Below are positions 60,812 through 64,000 of a stretch of 64,000 nucleotides of DNA, in pieces. Position 1 is the stretch's first letter; each line of letters starts with the position of its first letter. This DNA comes from CAYZZU01 sp964483105. GTDB taxonomy: Bacteria; CG2-30-53-67. The DNA lies in the NCBI GenBank assembly GCA_964483105.1, contig CAYZZU010000001.1, positions 123,322 to 187,321 of the forward strand. Direction: 5' to 3'. The translations under genes and the position numbers were made by a program. The notes beneath the pieces were generated by a model. The model made no database searches. It was not told where the DNA came from and was given only the letters and a program-made list of their open reading frames with translations.

Positions 60812-62221
60812 ATGAAAACCGAGGAATGGATCAACACCGAAGAGTATAAAAAACTGAATTTCGCCCGCAAGTCGCTGGTGATCAATCCGACCAAGGCCTG
60901 TCAGCCGTTGGGCGCCTTTTTCTGCGCCTCGGGTTTCGAGGGGACCCTCCCTTATGAACACGGGTCCCAGGGGTGTGCGGCCTATTTCCGGAACAACCTC
61001 TCGCGCCATTACCGGGAACCGTTCCCGGCCGTATCCGATTCCATGACCGAGGACGCGGCTGTCTTCGGAGGCAGGGCGAACATGCTCGAGGGACTCCGGA
61101 ACGCCTTTGCCCTCTATCGTCCCCGGATGATCGCCATGTGCACTTCCTGCATGGCGGAAGTGATCGGCGATGACCTGAAATCGTTTATCGCCGATGCCCG
61201 GGATGCGGGGGCCATCCCGGAGGACTTGCCTGTGTCCGCCGTCCAGACCCCGAGCTTCGTCGGCTCTCACCTGAACGGCTACGACGCGATGCTGAAGGGG
61301 ATCATCGATAACCTGTCCGAGGGGAGGTTCCAAGAGAACGAACGCAACGGGAAGATCAACCTGATCCCGGGTTTCGATCCCCACGTGGAGAACATCCGGG
61401 AGATCCGGCGCTATCTGGACCTGATGGGCGTGGACTATACCGTCCTGGCCGATAACTCCGATACATTCGATTCGCCGCTGACCGGCAGGTACAGGATGTA
61501 CCATGGGAGGACGACCCTGGACGAGGCCGCGGATTCGGTGAATGCCGTGGGAACTGTTTCCCTGCAGGCCTACGCGACGTCGAAGACCCTGGCGGCCTTC
61601 AAGATGCGGTATGGCCAGGAAACGGCGTCTTTCCATTCTCCCATGGGGATCGCGGCCTTTGATGACTTTTTGATGAAGATCTCCGGAATGACAGGGAAAA
61701 AGATCCCGGACTCGATCACCCGGGAGCGCGGCAGGGCGGTGGATGCCGCCACCGACGCGCACCAGTATTTCCATGGGAAACGCTTCTCTCTGTTCGGAGA
61801 TCCCGACCTCATGTTGGGACTGGCACGGTTTCTCATGGAGATGGGCGGCGAACCGGTCCACATCGTATCGACAAACGGCAAGAAGAAATTCGTGCAGGAG
61901 ATGGAGGCGCTGTTGGCGGCGTCTCCGCACGGGGCGTCCGCCCAGGTACACGCAGGGCGTGATCTCTGGCATCTGCGTTCTCTTCTTGTCACCGAGCCGG
62001 TGGATCTTCTCATCGGGGACTCCCATGGGAAATACGCGGCCCGGGACGCCGGGATCCCCCATGTCCGGGTCGGCTTCCCGATCACGGACCGGGTGAACCT
62101 GCATCGTTACGCCACGATGGGATACCGGGGGGCGATCAACCTGATTACTTGGATCGTCAATACCTTCCTGGAGGAGATGGACCGGACCAGTGACGATCCA
62201 CACTTCGAATTGCTCCGGTAG
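60812..62221 (+). CDS. nifK: Nitrogenase molybdenum-iron protein beta chain
   Basis: 469 residues. P-cluster cysteines are Cys30 (KACQPLGAFFC), Cys55 (GSQGCAAYFRNN) and Cys113 (CTSCMAEVIGDD). It lacks the roughly 50-residue N-terminal extension of the Azotobacter protein, as in other shorter-type NifK proteins. It pairs with NifD, with a 37-base gap. Confidence 0.97.
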   Translation: MKTEEWINTEEYKKLNFARKSLVINPTKACQPLGAFFCASGFEGTLPYEHGSQGCAAYFRNNLSRHYREPFPAVSDSMTEDAAVFGGRANMLEGLRNAFALYRPRMIAMCTSCMAEVIGDDLKSFIADARDAGAIPEDLPVSAVQTPSFVGSHLNGYDAMLKGIIDNLSEGRFQENERNGKINLIPGFDPHVENIREIRRYLDLMGVDYTVLADNSDTFDSPLTGRYRMYHGRTTLDEAADSVNAVGTVSLQAYATSKTLAAFKMRYGQETASFHSPMGIAAFDDFLMKISGMTGKKIPDSITRERGRAVDAATDAHQYFHGKRFSLFGDPDLMLGLARFLMEMGGEPVHIVSTNGKKKFVQEMEALLAASPHGASAQVHAGRDLWHLRSLLVTEPVDLLIGDSHGKYAARDAGIPHVRVGFPITDRVNLHRYATMGYRGAINLITWIVNTFLEEMDRTSDDPHFELLR

Positions 62222-62352
62222 AGTGAGAGGAAGATGAAAAATGAAAAGTAAGGCCAACTTCTGCGTGGTGCATGATGTTGTGCGGAGCATAGATCGACCG
62301 CAAGAACTTGACAACAATCAACCGGCACGAAGATCATGAGGAATCATCTACG

Positions 62353-64000
62353 ATGTTGACCCGTACCGACAAATTATTTGAGCATTCCTGCCGTCCGGAT
62401 GCCTCGGCGGGGGTCTGCAGGAGCCGGGGCGGCGCCTCGTGCGCCTTCGACGGGGCGATGATCGTCCTTCAGTGTATCGCCGACGCGGCCCACCTGGTAC
62501 ACGGACCGATCGCCTGCTTCGGCAATTCCTGGGAATCGCGGGGAACGGTATCGGACAAGGGGAACCTCCACAAGCGCGCCTATACCACCGATCTGAGCGA
62601 GATGGATATCGTCCATGGCGCGGAGGAGAAGCTCTTCGACGCGATTGTCGAGACGCGGCGTCACAGCGGGGCCCGCGCGATTTTCGTCTACAGTACCTGT
62701 GTGACCGGCCTGACGGGGGAGGACCTGGCGGGCGTTTGCAGAAAGGCCGAAGAAGAATTAGGTATCCGGGTCATTCCGGTGGATGCGCCGGGATTCGTGG
62801 GGCCGAAGAACTTGGGAAACCGCATTGCCGGTGAGGTTCTCCTCCATTCTGTCATAGGAACCGGGACGGCCGTTCCGGCCGTTCCCTATGGGATCAACCT
62901 GATCGGGGAATACAATATCGCCGGCGACCTCTTCCTAATTGAACCGCTGCTGAAACGGGCCGGGATCGGAATCCAGGCGAGGATCACCGGGAACGCTTCC
63001 TTTGATGAAATCGCCTCCGCGCACCGGGCCCGGTTGAACGTTGTGGTCTGCAGTCGTGCGCTGATCAACGTGGCACGGGAGATGGAACGGCGTTACGGGA
63101 TACCCTGCCTCGAGGTCTCCTTTTTCGGTCGGAGTGAAATGTCCCGTGCCTTGAGAGGGATCGCCAAGCGGTTGGATCGGGATCCCGGATCTCCCCTGGT
63201 GCGGCGCGCAGAGGCACTGATCCGGGAAGAAGAGCAGGCCCTGAGGGAGCGGTTGAACCCTTACCGGTCCCTTCGGGGCAAGCGGGCGGTGCTCTATTCC
63301 GGCGGGGTCAAGAGCTGGTCCATGATATCGGCCCTGATGGACCTCGGCATCGAGGTGACCGCGGTGGGAACCAAGAAGGCGACGCGGGAAGACGAAGAGA
63401 AGATCCGGGCGATTCTGGGGGATTCCGCCATCCTGGTCGAGTCGATGACCGCAGGGAAGATTCGGGACCTCATGCGAAAAACCCGGGCCGACCTGCTGAT
63501 CGCCGGAGGGCGGAACCTCTACCTGGCCGCCAAGGAAGGATACCCCTTTGTGGATGTCAACCAGGAACGCCACACCCCTTATGCGGGATATGACGGGCTC
63601 GTCAATCTGGCTGAGCGGATCCACGAGGCCTTCACCTTTTACTCCGGCCCTTCCGGGTCGGGGCCGGGCCGGATCCGGAAGGAGAAACGGAACGTCAGCA
63701 TCGATCCGCTCAAGCATTCCCCGGCTGTGGGCGCGGCGCTGGCCCTCCAGGGGGTTGAAGGCGCGCTTCCCGTTATTCACGGCGCGCAGGGATGCAGTTT
63801 CATCGGGAAGGTGCTCCTGACACGTCATTTCCGGGAACCGATCGCCCTGGAGGGGAGTCGGCTCTTCGTGGAGGACGTGGTGATGGGGAGCGGGGACCGC
63901 CTGTGTGCTTCGATCCGGAAGTATGCCGAACAGATTTCCCCCGCCTTGATCGCCGTGGTCACGACCGGCCTGACCGAAGTCAAAGGGGACCCGGTTTCTT
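62353..64000 (+). CDS. nifEN: NifE-NifN fusion, FeMo-cofactor assembly scaffold (3' end outside window)
   Basis: One uninterrupted frame runs from ATG 62353 past the right edge (549 codons visible). Residues 1 to about 430 are NifE: CAFDGAMIVLQCIADAAHLV, YSTCVTGLTGEDLAGVC, DAPGFVGPKNLGNRIAGEV, LIGEYNIAGDLFLIEPLL. A short Gly/Pro/Arg linker (about 433-446) leads into a NifN start: IDPLKHSPAVGAALALQGVE, then HGAQGCSFIGKVLLTRHF with Cys481 and the VMGSGDRL region. NifE and NifN normally come from separate genes and form the scaffold on which the NifB product matures into FeMo-cofactor. It lies 131 bases after nifK, and that gap holds no gene. Confidence 0.92.
   Translation, partial: MLTRTDKLFEHSCRPDASAGVCRSRGGASCAFDGAMIVLQCIADAAHLVHGPIACFGNSWESRGTVSDKGNLHKRAYTTDLSEMDIVHGAEEKLFDAIVETRRHSGARAIFVYSTCVTGLTGEDLAGVCRKAEEELGIRVIPVDAPGFVGPKNLGNRIAGEVLLHSVIGTGTAVPAVPYGINLIGEYNIAGDLFLIEPLLKRAGIGIQARITGNASFDEIASAHRARLNVVVCSRALINVAREMERRYGIPCLEVSFFGRSEMSRALRGIAKRLDRDPGSPLVRRAEALIREEEQALRERLNPYRSLRGKRAVLYSGGVKSWSMISALMDLGIEVTAVGTKKATREDEEKIRAILGDSAILVESMTAGKIRDLMRKTRADLLIAGGRNLYLAAKEGYPFVDVNQERHTPYAGYDGLVNLAERIHEAFTFYSGPSGSGPGRIRKEKRNVSIDPLKHSPAVGAALALQGVEGALPVIHGAQGCSFIGKVLLTRHFREPIALEGSRLFVEDVVMGSGDRLCASIRKYAEQISPALIAVVTTGLTEVKGDPVS

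Noticed and set aside
60743..62317. 524-codon - strand frame opposite nifK
   Set aside because: Antisense shadow of nifK with no motifs.
62222..62352. Small gene between nifK and nifEN
   Set aside because: Only a five-codon ATG-initiated frame and no conserved peptide; it appears to be plain spacer with the nifEN ribosome site.

Overview
The window is a gene-dense stretch of a moderately GC-rich bacterial chromosome, coding mostly on the + strand in short operons. I see no rRNA, tRNA, CRISPR array, phage genes or insertion sequences. Several features point to a Gram-negative bacterium, probably in or near the former Deltaproteobacteria (Desulfuromonadota/Desulfobacterota): an outer-membrane porin, a lipoprotein, the hom-thrC-(kinase-like)-lysC-cimA order, a nifEN-type fusion, DUF1858 and DUF2284 proteins, and TIGR01212 and QueE radical-SAM enzymes. 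This placement is inference; no rRNA or other definitive marker is present.

Layout. 1-9 kb: the end of a LysM-containing protein, a lipoprotein with a ligand-binding fold, a lipoate/octanoate transferase, a large TPR protein, an ExeA-type ATPase, a DUF2284 protein and an O-methyltransferase. 9-15.3 kb: a nitric-oxide detoxification module. A small heme-copper-oxidase-like membrane protein is transcribed divergently from norC (carrying an extra cytochrome c domain), norB, norQ and norD, followed by a DUF1858 redox protein. 15.5-20 kb: a hybrid sensor kinase and lipA. 19.8-28 kb: aspartate-family amino-acid synthesis (alaC, hom, thrC, a phosphoglycerate-mutase-like putative homoserine kinase, lysC, cimA) and an RseC-like protein. 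28-40 kb: small membrane proteins, DUF366-queE, argS, a SPOR protein, a YhcC-like protein, a PilZ protein, ubiA/ubiX homologues, bioB-bioW and a deoxyhypusine-synthase-like protein. 39-46 kb: gshB/gshA, nagZ, a zinc-ribbon protein and a class A PBP. 46-51.5 kb: SCO1 and a caa3-type cytochrome oxidase with a heme-farnesyltransferase. 51.5-64 kb: a nitrogen island with amt, glnK-amt-porin, nifA, nifH, nifD, nifK and a fused nifE-nifN that runs off the end.

How the parts work together. Three sigma-54 promoters (before amt1, glnK and nifH), an NtrC-like box and NifA describe nitrogen-starvation control of ammonium uptake and N2 fixation. The nor region has its own logic. Two GTGA-N6-TCAC operators of the CRP/FNR family sit 41.5 bases from plausible start sites. 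One serves both the small oxidase-like gene and norCB; the other serves the DUF1858 gene. This ties two poorly characterised proteins to the NO response and is the most interesting pattern I found. The caa3 oxidase and the NO reductase would both help protect an oxygen- and NO-sensitive nitrogenase, but that link is inference.
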